DNA from: Myxococcales bacterium
Lineage (GTDB): Bacteria > Myxococcota_A > UBA9160 > UBA4427
Length of the DNA: 53,226 nucleotides
NCBI GenBank assembly: GCA_014240165.1
Contig: JAAZXM010000028.1
Span: 1-53,226, forward strand
Direction of reading: 5' to 3'
A program made the translations under genes and the position numbers. Position 1 is the first letter of the stretch; each line of letters opens with the position of its first letter. The notes under the pieces were generated by a model. That model did no database searches and was not told the origin of the DNA. It was given only the letters and a program-made list of their open reading frames with translations. Positions 1 through 8,788 of the stretch are shown here, in pieces.

Positions 1-1
1 G

Positions 2-430
2 CCCATCGCCAAGGTGAGCAAGGCCGACATCGATCGGGCCATTGGTCAGCAATTGGCAGGACAGGCACGCATCGAAGAAGTCACCGATTCTCGTCCCGTT
101 CAGTCCGGCGACCTGGTGGTGACCGAGCATGTTCACGAGTCCAGCGAATTCGCCAAGCTCGCCCAGAAGGAACTGGCGGCCCTGGGAGGCGGGGATGTTC
201 GCGGTGTGAAGCAGGCGCCCTTCGTTGTTTTGATGGGCGCGGCCATGCCGGCCGCCCTGGTCGAAATCGGATTCTTGAGCAACCCCGAAGACGAGGGCAA
301 CCTGGGTCGCTCGCGCTATCGGGCCGATGTCGCCGGGTCCATCGCCCGGGCGGTTGAAGCCTTCGCCAAGAGGTACGATGCTCGTCGGGGAGTGACAAAG
401 GGAGTTCGCGGGCTGCAGGCGGCCCGCTGA
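2..430 (+). CDS. N-acetylmuramoyl-L-alanine amidase, C-terminal part (truncated by window start)
   Basis: The gene enters from upstream; 142 residues of its C-terminus are visible, reading in frame from base 2. The segment ends with the Amidase_3 hallmark VEIGFLSNPEDE, in which the Glu is a zinc-site/catalytic residue of this periplasmic peptidoglycan hydrolase family. Such enzymes cut the amide bond between muramic acid and the stem peptide, commonly during daughter-cell separation. The conserved catalytic half is here; the zinc-binding His residues would lie upstream of the window. The Ala/Arg-rich tail after the domain is ordinary. It precedes rph by 45 bases on the same strand, an order common in Deltaproteobacteria. 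An internal GTG at 14 is in frame but is unlikely to be the true start. Confidence 0.88.
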   Translation, partial: PIAKVSKADIDRAIGQQLAGQARIEEVTDSRPVQSGDLVVTEHVHESSEFAKLAQKELAALGGGDVRGVKQAPFVVLMGAAMPAALVEIGFLSNPEDEGNLGRSRYRADVAGSIARAVEAFAKRYDARRGVTKGVRGLQAAR

Positions 431-475
431 GCGTCGAACGCTGCCGCGGTCTGATCGCGGGGAAGGGCAGGAATC

Positions 476-1234
476 ATGCGTAAAGATGGCAGGGCATTGG
501 ATGAGCATCGCCCCCTCGAGTTGATCGTGGACTATACCGACAACCCCCTGGCCTCGGTGCTGTGCTCCCTGGGGCGTACCCGGGTTCTCTGCACGGTCTC
601 GGAGGAACAGCGGGTGCCCAGGTGGCTCCGCGGGCGCGGAGAGGGTTGGGTCACGGCGGAGTACTCCATGTTGCCCGCCGCCACGGATACCCGGAACAAT
701 CGCGAAGCGGCCAGGGGGAAACTCTCGGGCCGGACCATGGAGATCCAGAGATTGATCGGCCGAAGCCTGCGCGCCGTCGTGGACTTGCAGGCTTTGGGGG
801 AGCGTTCTCTCTGGGTGGACTGCGACGTCCTCCAGGCTGACGGCGGGACCCGCACCGCCTCGGTGACCGGAGCCTATGTCGCCCTGGCCTTGGCGTGCGG
901 CCGGATTCACGCCCGGGGTGACCTGGAGCGGAATCCCCTACGCGACAGCGTTGCAGCGATTTCCGTGGGCCTCGTGGACGGCGAAGTCTGCCTGGACCTT
1001 CCCTACGAAGAGGATTCCCGGGCGGAGGTCGACATGAATGTGGTTGCCACCGGAGCTGGCCGCTTCGTCGAGGTCCAGGGCACGGGCGAGGGCGGAACAT
1101 TCTCGAAGGAACAGCTTTCGGAGTTGACCTCCATGGCCCTGGCGGGGATTGAATCCCTCGGCCGAATCCAGGGCAAGGCCCTGGCAGCGGCCGGTCTGGG
1201 CGAAGCGTCTTCGGATTCTGCCGCGGGGGTTTGA
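476..1234 (+). CDS. rph: Ribonuclease PH
   Basis: The 252-residue product is a phosphorolytic 3'-5' exoribonuclease that trims tRNA 3' ends in the cytoplasm. It opens with the family start RKDGRALDE. Phosphate-binding residues fall at positions familiar from the E. coli enzyme: Arg86 in GKLSGRT and Thr125-Arg126 in ADGGTRTAS. Length is slightly above the usual 238-240, with a short Ala/Ser-rich tail. An AGGA Shine-Dalgarno lies just before the ATG. Its stop codon overlaps the rdgB start (TGATG), so the two are probably co-translated. Confidence 0.96.
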   Translation: MRKDGRALDEHRPLELIVDYTDNPLASVLCSLGRTRVLCTVSEEQRVPRWLRGRGEGWVTAEYSMLPAATDTRNNREAARGKLSGRTMEIQRLIGRSLRAVVDLQALGERSLWVDCDVLQADGGTRTASVTGAYVALALACGRIHARGDLERNPLRDSVAAISVGLVDGEVCLDLPYEEDSRAEVDMNVVATGAGRFVEVQGTGEGGTFSKEQLSELTSMALAGIESLGRIQGKALAAAGLGEASSDSAAGV

Positions 1235-1836
1235 TGGCTCGAAGAGCCCTGGTGGCGGCGACCGCCAACTCCGGCAAGTTGGAAGAGTTTCGAACCCTGC
1301 TGGCGGACCTGCCCCTGCGCGTGATTTCCCTGGACGGACTGGATCCAGTCCGCTTTCCCGAGGAGGGGTTGGATTACGCGGCCAATGCCCTGGCCAAGGC
1401 CCAGGCGGTGGCGGATCAACTGGGCGAGTGGGCGGTGGCCGACGACTCGGGGCTGGAAGTCTCGGCCCTGGGCGGCGCCCCGGGGCCGCTCTCCGCCCGT
1501 TACGGCGGAGTCGGTCTCGACGATGCCGGCCGGGTCGGCCATTTGTTGAGCGCATTGGAAGAGCAGGGCAAGCGGGATCGGAACGCGCGCTTCGTATGTT
1601 TCGTGTCCCTGGTCAGGCCGGGTTCGGATCCCCTGACGGCGTACGGTGAGTGCCTGGGACGGATCGTGACTCAACCCAGGGGCGGGGCGGGATTTGGCTA
1701 CGACCCGATTTTTATTCCCGAGGGCTTCGAGGCAACCATGGCTGAACTCCCTCCCGGAGAGAAGGATCGCATCTCGCATCGGGGCCGGGCCTTCGCGCGG
1801 CTCCGCGAAGCGCTATCGGTCGAGCTGCCGGTCTAG
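1234..1836 (+). CDS. rdgB: RdgB/HAM1 non-canonical purine NTP pyrophosphatase
   Basis: The 200-residue product hydrolyses dITP, XTP and ITP to monophosphates, cleaning the nucleotide pool. The N-terminal TANSGKLEEF nucleotide-binding motif, the VADDSGLEV metal/catalytic segment, the GFGYDPIF loop and the C-terminal ISHRGRA motif are all present and in order. I chose the ATG at 1234, which overlaps the rph stop; a TTG one codon upstream is possible but unnecessary. Coupling to rph is frequent in this lineage. Confidence 0.95.
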   Translation: MARRALVAATANSGKLEEFRTLLADLPLRVISLDGLDPVRFPEEGLDYAANALAKAQAVADQLGEWAVADDSGLEVSALGGAPGPLSARYGGVGLDDAGRVGHLLSALEEQGKRDRNARFVCFVSLVRPGSDPLTAYGECLGRIVTQPRGGAGFGYDPIFIPEGFEATMAELPPGEKDRISHRGRAFARLREALSVELPV

Positions 1837-1888
1837 AGACCTCTCGCAGCAGACTCTTTGATGCGGGCCTTTGCTAGGGTTCGCCCCC

Positions 1889-2515
1889 ATGTCCGCCCTG
1901 GATTCCCAAGAGCCGAATTGCGAAATCTTCCTCGTCCGTCATGCCGAGAGCGAGTGGAATGCCAGCGGGCTCTGGCAGGGCCATGCGGACCCGCCCCTCT
2001 CGGAGAAGGGTCGCGGCCAGCTCTCGGCGTTGGTGACGAAGTTATCCGAGGTGCTTACCAGTCAGCGCCCCACCCGAATCGTATGCAGCGATCTCATCCG
2101 CGCTCGCCAAACGGCGGAAGCCCTGGGGGCGGGCTTCGGGCTCTCCGTCCAATCCGATCCCGGGTTGCGCGAATTGGACGTGGGCGGCTGGTCGGGCCTC
2201 AGGCGCGAAGAGATCGAGGCTCGGTCGCCTGAAATTCTGGCCCGGTTCGAGGCCGGGGATTCCGATGTCCGGCCTCCCGGCGGCGAAACGCGCAAGGAGA
2301 TTCGCCAGCGTGCGCGCTTCGCGCTTCGCCGCATCGTCAATGCCGACGCCTGGGGGCGCATCGTCGTGGTCAGTCACCTCGGGCTGATCCGGGCCCTATT
2401 GCCCGGCGCCGAACTCGGCAACGCAGAGTTTCTCCGGGTGGCAGCGGCGGATGCCCTGACGCGCCGGCAGAGGTCTGAAATCGCGGAACCCGAGGTGGGC
2501 GCAGGTCCCCTCTAG
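1889..2515 (+). CDS. Histidine phosphatase family protein (phosphoglycerate mutase-like)
   Basis: The 208-residue protein belongs to the histidine phosphatase superfamily. The active-site signature LVRHAESEWN places the phospho-accepting His at 18 next to Arg17. Arg71 in SDLIRARQTAE, the acidic Glu95 in LRELDVGGWSG and the second His163 in VVVSHLGLIRAL complete the pocket. The family includes cofactor-dependent phosphoglycerate mutases, CobC and broad phosphatases; the short length and lack of mutase-specific insertions favour a phosphatase, but the substrate is not readable. ATG 1889 is preferred over an upstream TTG at 1871, which would add six residues ahead of the domain. It converges on the CstA gene with an 18-base gap. 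Confidence 0.85.
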   Translation: MSALDSQEPNCEIFLVRHAESEWNASGLWQGHADPPLSEKGRGQLSALVTKLSEVLTSQRPTRIVCSDLIRARQTAEALGAGFGLSVQSDPGLRELDVGGWSGLRREEIEARSPEILARFEAGDSDVRPPGGETRKEIRQRARFALRRIVNADAWGRIVVVSHLGLIRALLPGAELGNAEFLRVAAADALTRRQRSEIAEPEVGAGPL

Positions 2516-2533
2516 CGCGTCCGCCGGGGTTGC

Positions 2534-4225
2534 TCAGAACGGGGCATCGGCCGCGGCGCGGGGAACCTGGCCGCGTTCACGGGCCAGCATGGCGATCCCC
2601 TCGAGCATGATCCAGAGATCGAGGGCCAGGATCAGCGTGCCCGAGAGCGCCAGTAGCCAGAGTTCTTCGAATTGGCCGTAATAGCCGATCAGGTTGCCCA
2701 GCATGGCCCAGGCGGTGACGGAACCCACCGCCAGCATGGGGAGCAAGGTGTAGATCACCGGTCGTCCGCGACGCTGGAGCCAGATGGATACGATCAGCAG
2801 GGTCACGGACGCCACGAGCTGATTGGTGGTGCCGAAGAGGGGCCAGAGCGCGAGTCCGCCCGTGCCCCCGCCCTGGGTGACGGCCAGGACCAGGGCGGCG
2901 CTGATGCCCAAAGCACTGGCGACGAAGCGGTTGGTGAGAGTCTTGATGCCGTACGTGCCGGCCAACTCGGCGATCACCAGGCGCTGGATTCGTGCACCGG
3001 TATCCAGGGAGGTCGCCGCGAAGGCAATCACGATCACCGCCATCAAGGTCTTCGCGGTGGAGACCGGAACGCCCAGGCTGCCGACGAACATGGCGCCGCC
3101 GGAAACGAATGCGTCGAGCTTGGCTGCCAGGCCGTTGGCGGCCCCCCAACTCGAGTAATGGTGCCACCACTCTTCGCTGGTGGCGAAGCCCGCGGTGGCC
3201 GCCAGAACCGCGAGGAGTCCAAGCATGCCCTCGGCGAGCATCCCCCCATAGCCGATGGGACGGGCGTCGGGCATGCGCGCCAACTGCTTCGAGGTGGTCC
3301 CCGAGGAGACCAGACCGTGGAAGCCGGAGATTGCCCCGCACGCGATGGTGACGAAGAGGAAGGGGAAGAGGGGCGGGGCGCCTTCCGGAGAAGGGTTGAT
3401 CGCCGGGGCAACCACCGCCGGTTGTAGGACGAAGAGTCCCGCGATCAGCAGCACCAGGCCGGTGAAGAGTTGGTGGGAGTTCAGATAGTCCCGGGGTTGC
3501 AAGAGCAACCAGACGGGCAGCACCGAGGCCACGAAGGAGTAGAGGAGCAGGATCCAGACCCAGGTCAGCACCGGAACTTCCCGAATCCCGGGGACGAGTT
3601 CGACGAAGGACTCGCCGTAGAAGATCGCGACGAGAAGCAGCGCGTAGCCCACCAGGGAGGGGACCAGGAGCGGGAGGCCCCGCTTGTAGACGAGCCAGCC
3701 GAGGGTCATGGCCACCACGATCTGGACATTGATGGGAAAGATGGAACTCGGCGTCGATACGAAGAGGGTGGCGATGATATACGCGAAGACCGCCAGCACG
3801 ACCCAGACCAGCAAGCTGATGATGAGCAGGAAGAGGGCCTTGACCCGGGGAGAGATGACGTCGCCCGCGATCTCGCCCATGGATCGCCCGCGGTGCCGGG
3901 CGCTGATGACCAGCGCGGCGAAATCGTGGCTGGCACCCATGAAGACCGTGCCCAGGCAGACCCAGACCAGGGCCGGGGCCCAGCCCCAGATCACCGCGAT
4001 GGCCGGGCCCACGATGGGGGCCGCACCGGCAATGGAGGCGAAGTGGTGGCCCCAGAGTACGCTGCGCCGGGTGGGGACGTAGTCGACGCCATCCTCGAAC
4101 TCCTCGGCCGGAACGGGCTCGTCCGGAGCCAGGGCGAAGATGCGTTGGGCCAGGAATTTGGAGTAGAAGCGATAGCCCAGCGCGAAGACGACGAAGACGA
4201 TCCCTGCGAGAACGGCGGCATTCAT
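2534..4225 (-). CDS. cstA: CstA-family carbon starvation / peptide-pyruvate transporter
   Basis: The 563-residue, highly hydrophobic protein has many membrane segments. Near its N-terminus it carries the CstA landmarks GHHFASIAGAAPIVGPA and VFMGASHDFAALVISARHRG, and later SGFHGLVSSGTTSKQ. Family members (E. coli CstA, BtsT) import pyruvate or peptides across the inner membrane under carbon limitation. At 563 residues this is a shorter form than the roughly 700-residue E. coli proteins and matches the compact Gram-positive/deltaproteobacterial class. It lies 54 bases downstream of the VanZ-like gene on the same strand and may be co-transcribed with it. Exact substrate is unknown. Confidence 0.9.
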   Translation of the reverse strand: MNAAVLAGIVFVVFALGYRFYSKFLAQRIFALAPDEPVPAEEFEDGVDYVPTRRSVLWGHHFASIAGAAPIVGPAIAVIWGWAPALVWVCLGTVFMGASHDFAALVISARHRGRSMGEIAGDVISPRVKALFLLIISLLVWVVLAVFAYIIATLFVSTPSSIFPINVQIVVAMTLGWLVYKRGLPLLVPSLVGYALLLVAIFYGESFVELVPGIREVPVLTWVWILLLYSFVASVLPVWLLLQPRDYLNSHQLFTGLVLLIAGLFVLQPAVVAPAINPSPEGAPPLFPFLFVTIACGAISGFHGLVSSGTTSKQLARMPDARPIGYGGMLAEGMLGLLAVLAATAGFATSEEWWHHYSSWGAANGLAAKLDAFVSGGAMFVGSLGVPVSTAKTLMAVIVIAFAATSLDTGARIQRLVIAELAGTYGIKTLTNRFVASALGISAALVLAVTQGGGTGGLALWPLFGTTNQLVASVTLLIVSIWLQRRGRPVIYTLLPMLAVGSVTAWAMLGNLIGYYGQFEELWLLALSGTLILALDLWIMLEGIAMLARERGQVPRAAADAPF

Positions 4226-4279
4226 GGCGAGAAACCTACCGCACCCCGCCGCTCAGCCGCGAGGCGGTGGGTCGGGGCA

Positions 4280-4759
4280 TCAGTCCTTGCTTGGCGATAC
4301 GAAGAGGCGACGGCCCAGCCGCCGCTCGAGCAATGCCAGGCCGGCCACCATGGCCAGGCCGCCCATGAGGTTCAGGCCAACGTCCATGGCCGTGCCATCC
4401 CGAAACTCGGATCCGGCCTGGCGCCCTTCATCCCCCATGGCCACCGCCAGGGTGACGACCAAAGCGAAGCCTGCTCGCAAGCCGAAGGAGCGCCCCCCGG
4501 CGCCGCGGTTCAACGCGCGCCAGCTCAGTCCGGCCAGGACTGCATAGATGGCGGGATGCGCCGCCCTTCGCACCATCCAGCCCGCCACCAGGCGATCGTC
4601 TGAACTCAGCCAGGGAAGGAGCCATTCGAGCCAGGGGCCGAAGTTGGACTGGGTTTGGGCGTCACTGAACCCGTCGCCGCCGAGTTGCCAGATCACGGCC
4701 GACCACAAGGCCACCGGGAGCCAGGCTCCCAGTGTTCGGCGCAGATCGGTTCGCTGCAT
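4280..4759 (-). CDS. VanZ-like family membrane protein
   Basis: About 159 residues with four predicted hydrophobic segments. The pattern is that of VanZ-like proteins: an Arg and a His at the start of a membrane helix (RRAAHPAIYAVLAGLSWRAL), then a DEGRQAGSEFRDG motif between helices, then DVGLNLMGG. The polar DE..Q...R...D...N signature is what defines the family; VanZ itself confers low-level teicoplanin resistance, but most homologues have no known role. I prefer the ATG at 4759 because the 4789 ATG has no ribosome-binding site. The gene is divergent from the ATP-grasp gene and lies upstream of cstA. Confidence 0.7.
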   Translation of the reverse strand: MQRTDLRRTLGAWLPVALWSAVIWQLGGDGFSDAQTQSNFGPWLEWLLPWLSSDDRLVAGWMVRRAAHPAIYAVLAGLSWRALNRGAGGRSFGLRAGFALVVTLAVAMGDEGRQAGSEFRDGTAMDVGLNLMGGLAMVAGLALLERRLGRRLFVSPSKD

Positions 4760-4799
4760 GGCAGAATTCTCGTGCGAGGGGCGCCGCATCGTGCGAAGC

Positions 4800-4837
4800 C
4801 GGGTTCGGGTCGACTAGGCTAGCAGTACGAGAACCCG
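4800..4837. promoter_or_regulatory. Inverted repeat in the VanZ-like / ATP-grasp divergent region
   Basis: The arms CGGGTTC (4800-4806) and GAACCCG (4831-4837) are exact reverse complements separated by 24 bases. They sit between the two divergent genes, immediately upstream of the ATP-grasp start. The repeat could be an operator or a hairpin in the mRNA leader. Function is inference only. Confidence 0.3.
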
Positions 4838-4842
4838 TCGTG

Positions 4843-5925
4843 ATGATGTCTCCCAACCCTCCATCAAGGCCGCTCAGCATCGGCCTGGTCTTCGAGACCT
4901 TCGAAACCTACCCGGTCCGCCCCGGCGATCCGGTGGATGCTCACGTCGAGTACGAGCCCATCGAGACCGTGGAACTCCTGGAGGCGGCGGTGGCGGCCCA
5001 GGGTCATCGTTCCAAACGCTTGGGCTCCCCCCAATTCGTATTGGCCGCAGCGGCCGGCGGCGGGCTCAAGGGGATCGACGCCGTCTGGAATATCGCCGAG
5101 GGGCAGGGCTCGAGAAATCGCGAGGCCTGGGCGCCGAGTTTGCTCGAAATGGCCGGGGTTCCCTGCCTGGGTTCAGACGGTCTTTCACTCTCGCTCAGTC
5201 TCGACAAGGCCTGGGCCAACGCCTGGGCAGCGGCGGCTGGTTTGCCGGTGGCTCCGCATTGTTCGCTGGCTTCAGTCGAGGATCTCAGCGACCGGGTGCT
5301 CCCCGCCGACTTCCCCCTCTTCGTCAAGCCACGCTGGGAGGGCACCTCCAAGGGCATCCGTTCCAGTTCCCGAGTCGAGGACCGCGCGGGGCTCGCTCTG
5401 GAAGTGGCGCGCATCGTCGAGGATTACGCCCAGCCGGCGCTGGTGGAGGCTTTCCTGCCCGGGGCGGAGTACACGGTGACCGTCGCGGGGCACGCGCCTC
5501 CCCGGGCGCTCCCGGTGCTCCAGCGCGCCTTGGAGACTTTTTCACGCATCGGATTGCACGCCCTGGAGGGCCCGGAACAGGGCGCGGCCTCGGGCACTCT
5601 GCCCTATTGCTTGCCGGGCGATCTCGACGCGGATCTCGAGGCTCGGCTCCAGGCCCTGGCACTCGAGGCCTTCGCGGCTTTTGAATGTCTCGATTTTGCT
5701 CGGGTGGATTTTCGGCTCGACGCGGCGGGTGAGCCCTTTTTTCTCGAGATCAATCCCCTGCCCACGTTCGCGCCCAGCGGCAGCTTCGGCATAATCGCTG
5801 AGTTGGAGGGTCGCCCGCCCGAGCGGCTGCTCGCCGAAGTCCTGGGTGCGGCCCTGATTCGCCTGGGCCTGCAAGACGACCCATTTCCCTCGAGTTCCAC
5901 CCCCGTCGTCCCGGCGGAAGGGTAG
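4843..5925 (+). CDS. D-alanine--D-alanine ligase-like ATP-grasp protein
   Basis: The 360-residue protein has the Ddl/ATP-grasp fold. Visible landmarks are a GxxSxxxxxxDK-type segment (GSDGLSLSLSLDKAW, 110-124), the ATP-lysine region LFVKPRWEGTSKG (Lys162), the acidic VEAFLPGAEYTV (Glu203), Asp289 in ARVDF and the metal ligands Glu302/Asn304 in LEINPLP. These enzymes activate a carboxylate as acyl-phosphate and join it to an amine. True Ddl proteins normally read NTxPGxT where this one reads NPLPTF, and the N-terminal substrate region is divergent, so dipeptide D-Ala-D-Ala synthesis should not be assumed. It is followed after 18 bases by a KamA-like aminomutase, suggesting a shared pathway. 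Start chosen at the first ATG of an ATG-ATG pair; upstream in-frame sequence lacks domain similarity. Confidence 0.75.
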   Translation: MMSPNPPSRPLSIGLVFETFETYPVRPGDPVDAHVEYEPIETVELLEAAVAAQGHRSKRLGSPQFVLAAAAGGGLKGIDAVWNIAEGQGSRNREAWAPSLLEMAGVPCLGSDGLSLSLSLDKAWANAWAAAAGLPVAPHCSLASVEDLSDRVLPADFPLFVKPRWEGTSKGIRSSSRVEDRAGLALEVARIVEDYAQPALVEAFLPGAEYTVTVAGHAPPRALPVLQRALETFSRIGLHALEGPEQGAASGTLPYCLPGDLDADLEARLQALALEAFAAFECLDFARVDFRLDAAGEPFFLEINPLPTFAPSGSFGIIAELEGRPPERLLAEVLGAALIRLGLQDDPFPSSSTPVVPAEG

Positions 5926-5943
5926 GTTCGGACAATCGACGCC

Positions 5944-7068
5944 ATGCCTGTTTCAACTCCTGGATTTTCGCCCGCTCCCGTACCCGCGCCCGACGGCGTG
6001 ACCCAAGAGGATTGGGAAAGCTTCGCCTGGCAGATGCAGAACCGGGTTCGCAACCTCGAGGATCTCGAGCGCTGGATCGAACCCAGCCCGGAGGAGGCCC
6101 AGGCGGTGGGCGATCTGGCGCGCCGCTTTCGCTTCGTCATTACGCCCTATTACGCTTCGCTGATGGATCCGAAGGATCCGGCGTGCCCGATCCGGCGCCA
6201 GGTCGTCCCGAGTCCGCAGGAAGCCGAGGATTCCGCGGGACTCGCCGATCCGCTGGACGAATTGCTCCACTCGCCGGTCAAAAACGTGATTCGGGTCTAT
6301 CCCGACCGCATCGCCTTCTGCGTCAACAACGAGTGTGCCCTCTACTGCCGGTTCTGCCTGCGCAAGCGCATGGTGGGGGAGGAGGGCTGGTCCATGCAGA
6401 AACGCGAGTTGGAACTCGCCTTGGACTGGATCGCCGAAACGCCGGAGATTCGGGATGTCCTGTTGACCGGCGGCGACCCTCTGGTGTTTTCCGATTCGCG
6501 GCTCGATTGGCTGCTCACCCGCCTCCGGGAGATTCCCCACGTGGAATTGATTCGCTTGGGCACCCGGCTGCCCGTGACCCTCCCGTACCGGGTGACCGAG
6601 GAACTGTGTCGCATGCTCGAGCGCCACCATCCGATCTGGGTGAACACCCATTTCAATCACCCGGCCGAGATCACGGCGCCCGCCGTCGAAGCGTGTCGCC
6701 GCCTGGCCCAGGCGGGTATTCCCTTGGGCAACCAGAGCGTTCTGATGCGCGGGATCAATGACGATGTCGAGATCATGAAGTCGCTCTGCGAGCAGTTGGT
6801 GCGAATTCGTGTCCGGCCCTATTACTGCTACCAGGCCCAATTGCTCGAGGGCACCGGGCATTTCCGAGTTCCCATCGAGCGCGGTCTCGAGATCTTTTCC
6901 GCGATGCGCGGCCGGACCAGTGGCTTCGCGATCCCGCGCTACGTGCTCGATACGCCCCACGGCAAGGTCCCCCTCGAGCGCTCCTCGCTGCAGGGGCGGG
7001 ACGGGGAGGATGTGCTGGTGGAGGCCTGGAACGGCGAGACCTGGCGGGAGCCCAACCCCCCGGATTGA
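5944..7068 (+). CDS. KamA-family radical SAM aminomutase, substrate uncertain
   Basis: This 374-residue protein carries the radical SAM cluster motif CALYCRFC (Cys131, 135, 138), the SAM-contacting LLTGGDPL, the HFNHP strand and the NQSVLMRGIND motif of lysine 2,3-aminomutases. The PLP lysine is probably Lys341 in TPHGK. Aligned by eye with my memory of Clostridium subterminale KamA, the two aspartates that hold the lysine side-chain amine (Asp293, Asp330) correspond to Gln299 (YQAQLLEG) and Asp336 (VLDTPHG), so only one is kept. Length is shorter than typical KamA (about 416) and nearer EpmB (about 340). It follows the ATP-grasp ligase closely. It may be an aminomutase for another amino acid, or a modification enzyme. 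Confidence 0.85.
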   Translation: MPVSTPGFSPAPVPAPDGVTQEDWESFAWQMQNRVRNLEDLERWIEPSPEEAQAVGDLARRFRFVITPYYASLMDPKDPACPIRRQVVPSPQEAEDSAGLADPLDELLHSPVKNVIRVYPDRIAFCVNNECALYCRFCLRKRMVGEEGWSMQKRELELALDWIAETPEIRDVLLTGGDPLVFSDSRLDWLLTRLREIPHVELIRLGTRLPVTLPYRVTEELCRMLERHHPIWVNTHFNHPAEITAPAVEACRRLAQAGIPLGNQSVLMRGINDDVEIMKSLCEQLVRIRVRPYYCYQAQLLEGTGHFRVPIERGLEIFSAMRGRTSGFAIPRYVLDTPHGKVPLERSSLQGRDGEDVLVEAWNGETWREPNPPD

Positions 7069-7158
7069 AGTTCTACTTCGCCCCGGGCTCTCGAATCTGC
7101 CTCAGCGGATGCGGAATGCCGGGCATGCTCCATACTGGGGGCCGGGGGGAACGAGGCG

Positions 7159-8745
7159 GTGAACGGCAAACCCAGCGGTCAAGCGGCTCCGCTGAGCGGT
7201 CGACGCCTGGGGGCGGCAGCCCTGCTGCTCGCGGCCAGCGTGATGGCCTCTCGCCTCTTGGGCTTCGTCCGCGAGATGGTCCTGGCGGCCCGGGTGGGCG
7301 TGGGGGCGAGCACCGACGCCTATTACGCCGCCTTCCAGATTCCCGATCTGCTCAACTACCTGCTGGCGGGCGGGGCACTCGCCATCGCGTTCACGCCGCT
7401 CTACTTGCGCACCCTCCAAAGCGAGGGGGAGGGCGCCGCCGAGTCGCTCTTTCGAACCGTCCTCGGAACCCTGGGTGCCCTGGCCTGTGTTTTGACCGCC
7501 GCGCTCTGGGTCTACGCCGATCGGCTGGTGGATCTCCAATTCGCCGGTTTCGACGCCGCAACCCGGGCCGAAACCGTGCGACTCACCCGGATCGTCTTGC
7601 CCAGCCAGGTGTTCTTCATCGCCGGCGGAATCGTTCGCGCGGTGCTCATGGCCCACGGACGTTTCGCCGCTCAGGCGGCGGCCCCGATCCTCTACAACGG
7701 CGCCATCATCGCCGGGGGCCTGCTGACCGGGACCGTCGAAGGATTCGCTTGGGGGGCCCTGGTTGGCGCGGTTCTCGGGAATTGGGTCTACCCGGTCTAC
7801 GACGCACGAAAACTCGGCGGGGTGGGCTTTCGGCTGGCGCCCCTGGATCCGCGCTTTCGCGTCTATCTCTGGGGCGCGTTGCCCCTGATGCTGGGCCTCT
7901 CGCTCACCACCGTGGACGAATGGTACGAGCGCGTCTTTGGCGCGGGGCTGGGTGTTGGGGTGGTGGCCGCTTTGGCGTTTGCCCGGAGGCTCATGATGGC
8001 CCCAGTTGCCGTGATCGGGCAAGCGGTGGCCACCGCGGCCCTGCCCAGTCTGGCCTCGCTTCACGCCTCGGGACGCTCGGGGGAACTCGATGAGCGCCTG
8101 CTTTCAACTCTCCGCATGACCCTTGCCCTGGCGATGGTCGCCGCCGCTGGCGTCGCGGTGCTGGCCACGCCCCTGGTGGAGATCGTCTATCAGCGGGGTG
8201 CGTTCGGGGCCGCGGACACTCTGCGCGTCGCGCCTCTGCTGGCCCTGATGGGCTGGGCGGTGCCGGGCTGGGTGGTTCAGCAGGTGGCGGTGCGAGGCTT
8301 CTTCGCTCGGGGGGAAATGTGGCGCCCCATGGGATTGGGCACCCTCCTCGCCCTGGCCTCGCTTCCGCTCTATATGGCGCTTGGGGAGCGCCAGGGGGCC
8401 GAGGGCCTGGTGGTGGCCGGGGTCATCGCCATCAACATCAACGCATTGCTGACCCTGGCCTGGGCGCGGCTTCGCTTCGGCGGGCCGGATCTGGGTCCCC
8501 TGCTGTCCACGGGCCTGCGGTCCGGGGTGGCGGCTGGGCTCGCGGCGCTGGTCGCCGCCGGGGTCCAGGGGAGGGTTGCGGGGCCGGTCTGGGCCGATGC
8601 CCTGCTGGCGGGCGCGGCCTTCGCCGGCGTGGCGATCGCCGCCGGCTGGGCGCTGGGAGATGATGTCATGCGCAGCGGCCTGCGCGCGCCATGGTCGCGA
8701 TGGCAGGGCCGGAAAAGCGAGGGCGGCGCCCATGATGAGGCGTGA
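7159..8745 (+). CDS. murJ: MurJ (MviN) lipid II flippase
   Basis: The 528-residue polytopic membrane protein belongs to the MOP superfamily and moves lipid II across the inner membrane during peptidoglycan synthesis. The N-terminal region ASRLLGFVREMVLAARVG followed by STDAYYAAFQIPDLL is the family signature, with about 14 hydrophobic segments spread over the length. The start is GTG, with a GGGGGAACGAGG purine-rich stretch just upstream. It follows the KamA-like gene after 90 bases and precedes the oxoprolinase by 43 bases. Confidence 0.94.
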   Translation: MNGKPSGQAAPLSGRRLGAAALLLAASVMASRLLGFVREMVLAARVGVGASTDAYYAAFQIPDLLNYLLAGGALAIAFTPLYLRTLQSEGEGAAESLFRTVLGTLGALACVLTAALWVYADRLVDLQFAGFDAATRAETVRLTRIVLPSQVFFIAGGIVRAVLMAHGRFAAQAAAPILYNGAIIAGGLLTGTVEGFAWGALVGAVLGNWVYPVYDARKLGGVGFRLAPLDPRFRVYLWGALPLMLGLSLTTVDEWYERVFGAGLGVGVVAALAFARRLMMAPVAVIGQAVATAALPSLASLHASGRSGELDERLLSTLRMTLALAMVAAAGVAVLATPLVEIVYQRGAFGAADTLRVAPLLALMGWAVPGWVVQQVAVRGFFARGEMWRPMGLGTLLALASLPLYMALGERQGAEGLVVAGVIAININALLTLAWARLRFGGPDLGPLLSTGLRSGVAAGLAALVAAGVQGRVAGPVWADALLAGAAFAGVAIAAGWALGDDVMRSGLRAPWSRWQGRKSEGGAHDEA

Positions 8746-8788
8746 GTCTCGCGACGCCGGCGGACGACTCGGGCGGCGCGGCTAGGCG

